Assembly: GCA_900542475.1 (NCBI GenBank)
Contig: UQNO01000057.1
Coordinates: forward strand, 1 to 8,403
Source: an uncultured Bacteroidota bacterium
Lineage (GTDB): Bacteria > Bacteroidota > Bacteroidia > Bacteroidales > F082
Direction: 5' to 3'
Length of the DNA: 8,403 nucleotides
The translations under genes and the position numbers were made by a program. Below, one piece after another: positions 7,672-8,403 of the stretch (the first letter of the stretch is position 1; the number at the start of each line of letters is the position of its first letter). Below the pieces are notes generated by a model. The model had not been told where the DNA came from. It saw nothing but the letters and a program-made list of their open reading frames with translations, and searched no databases.

Positions 7672-7699
7672 TAAAACTTTGTTAAAAATATAAGTTTTA
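7672..7699. repeat. AT-rich 8-bp inverted repeat upstream of the lipoprotein gene
   Basis: TAAAACTT (7672-7679) and AAGTTTTA (7692-7699) are perfect complements across a 12-nt loop, in the 149-bp gap 7602-7750. Only one G/C pair supports the stem and no T-run follows, so it is a poor terminator. It lies about 25 bp upstream of the lipoprotein -7 box and could be an operator or chance in AT-rich DNA. Apart from this and the -7 box I see nothing else in the gap. Confidence 0.3.
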
Positions 7700-7723
7700 A
7701 GGAATACGAACAAGTTATTTTAT

Positions 7724-7731
7724 TATCTTTG
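7724..7731 (+). promoter_or_regulatory. Candidate -7 box of the lipoprotein/radical SAM transcript
   Basis: TATCTTTG matches TAnnTTTG exactly and is followed by CA, as at the two riboswitch promoters. No convincing TTTG lies 19-21 bp upstream. The start would be near 7738, giving a leader of only about 13 nt before the ATG at 7751. This suggests the pair is transcribed independently of the B12-controlled gene. Confidence 0.5.
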
Positions 7732-7750
7732 CAACGTAATAATTCGAATC

Positions 7751-8020
7751 ATGAAAAAATTTGGTCGTACAATTTGGATTGGGGTCCTTGCGGGATTGGC
7801 GTTTTTAGGCGCTTGTGCCACACATAAAGGTTTGACGAAATCGGAAAGAGCACAGCTTGTGAGGGAACGCGACTCCATTCAAGAAATCTTGAACAAACGC
7901 GAAGGCGCCGCTGTTTACGGCTCACCAGAGATTATCAAGGCTTTTGGTGCCGAGACACAACGACTTCGTCATCAACTCGATTCCATAAACAAGCGTTTAG
8001 GCGAAAATGAGCCTAAGTAA
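7751..8020 (+). CDS. Small lipoprotein paired with a radical SAM enzyme
   Basis: The protein has 89 residues. MKK and a hydrophobic stretch lead to the lipobox LGAC, making Cys22, the only Cys, the lipidated residue. The mature part of about 68 residues is highly charged and helix-prone (KSERAQLVRERDSIQEILNK, then ETQRLRHQLDSINKRLGE). The spacing of Leu/Ile suggests a short coiled coil. Between the two helices is a conserved-looking turn, AVYGSPEII, at about residues 54-62. It acts in the envelope; which membrane is not shown. Its end overlaps the following radical SAM gene by 14 nt, so the two are almost certainly co-translated. Bacteroidales radical SAM enzymes of the TIGR04133 type are known for adjacent lipoproteins, but this one is shorter than the typical partner as I remember it. 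I do not recognise a named family, and the function is unknown. Confidence 0.85.
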   Translation: MKKFGRTIWIGVLAGLAFLGACATHKGLTKSERAQLVRERDSIQEILNKREGAAVYGSPEIIKAFGAETQRLRHQLDSINKRLGENEPK

Positions 8021-8403
8021 ATTCTTGATGCTCGAACTTAACCGCGCCGTGTTGAAACAGCGTGTTGAGGAGCACGAGTTGCATCAACTTTTCTGGGAAT
8101 GTACTTTGAGATGTAATCTCAACTGCCGTCATTGCGGTAGCGATTGTCGTATGCTCTCCGAACAGAACGATATGCCCCTTGAAGATTTTCTTAAAGTCCT
8201 TGACGAGATAAAAATTCATCAAGAGCCGTCTAAAGTAATGGTCATCACGACAGGTGGCGAGCCGATGATGCGTCGCGACCTCGCTCTGTGCGGAGGGGAA
8301 ATATCAAAACGAGGCTTTGTGTGGGGAATGGTGACAAACGGAATGCTTCTGACACCTGAAAAACTCGACGAGTTTGTCGGAAACGGACTGAAATCCATAG
8401 CTG
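8007..8403 (+). CDS. Radical SAM protein, TIGR04133-like (rSAM/lipoprotein system), truncated by window end
   Basis: The first 132 residues are present and the frame is open at the right edge. The [4Fe-4S]-binding motif is Cys36, Cys40 and Cys43 (CNLNCRHC), within LFWECTLRCNLNCRHCGSDC. The GGEP motif at 83-86 (TTGGEPMMRRDL) and the VTNGMLL strand at 109-115 follow in the usual order of the TIM-barrel core. The N-terminus (SKFLMLELNRAVLKQR, then HELHQLFWECT) and the HCGSDC extension match the TIGR04133 radical SAM/SPASM group as I recall it. A C-terminal SPASM region would lie beyond the window. The family cleaves S-adenosylmethionine to start radical chemistry, often on peptides. The ATG at 8007 is preferred because it fits that N-terminus and overlaps the lipoprotein stop. 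ATG 8028 is the alternative. The substrate is unknown; the neighbouring lipoprotein is an obvious candidate but unproven. Confidence 0.92.
   Translation, partial: MSLSKFLMLELNRAVLKQRVEEHELHQLFWECTLRCNLNCRHCGSDCRMLSEQNDMPLEDFLKVLDEIKIHQEPSKVMVITTGGEPMMRRDLALCGGEISKRGFVWGMVTNGMLLTPEKLDEFVGNGLKSIA

Noticed and set aside
7655..7693. 12-codon frame starting ATGAAAAATCAT in the gap before the lipoprotein gene
   Set aside because: Very short, no promoter or ribosome-site support, and typical of chance in AT-rich DNA.
8013..8222. 69-codon - frame opposite the radical SAM start
   Set aside because: The + strand has the CxxxCxxC motif and family N-terminus; the antisense frame is a shadow.
1..8403. 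CRISPR array, tRNA, rRNA, transposase or integrase
   Set aside because: I found no regularly spaced direct repeats, no tRNA-like or rRNA sequence, and no mobile-element protein.

Overview
The window looks like chromosomal DNA of a member of the Bacteroidota, most likely order Bacteroidales. Three things point there. Two proteins end in the type IX secretion (T9SS) C-terminal sorting domain. Three candidate promoters carry the Bacteroidota -7 box TAnnTTTG (here TATCTTTG each time). A short lipoprotein is paired with a radical SAM enzyme of the Bacteroidales rSAM/lipoprotein type.

Layout, left to right. (1) 1-965, + strand: the 3' part of a secreted M28 zinc aminopeptidase with an Fn3-like domain and a T9SS tail; its 5' end is outside the window. 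(2) 976-3945, - strand: a two-gene thiamine uptake operon, a TonB-dependent outer-membrane receptor followed 3 nt later by a PnuC-family inner-membrane transporter, preceded by a TPP riboswitch (about 3996-4070). (3) 3946-4385: a 440-bp divergent intergenic region. It holds the TPP riboswitch on the - strand and a cobalamin riboswitch on the + strand (about 4211-4345), fired from mirrored promoters that share a perfect 15-bp inverted repeat. (4) 4386-7601, + strand: a 1071-residue secreted protein made of a signal peptide, parallel beta-helix, two Ig/cadherin-like repeats, a DUF4465 domain, a third repeat and a T9SS tail. It is the only gene directly behind the B12 riboswitch. (5) 7751-8403, + strand: a short lipoprotein whose 3' end overlaps by 14 nt the start of a radical SAM (TIGR04133-like) gene that runs off the window.

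The main theme is vitamin acquisition. One intergenic region drives thiamine import in one direction and a B12-repressed surface protein in the other. The best candidate for something new is the B12-riboswitch-controlled DUF4465/beta-helix protein exported by T9SS. I infer that it is a cell-surface cobalamin-capture protein, held by T9SS anchoring rather than by a lipid anchor. The lipoprotein/radical SAM pair at the right edge is a second poorly understood system.
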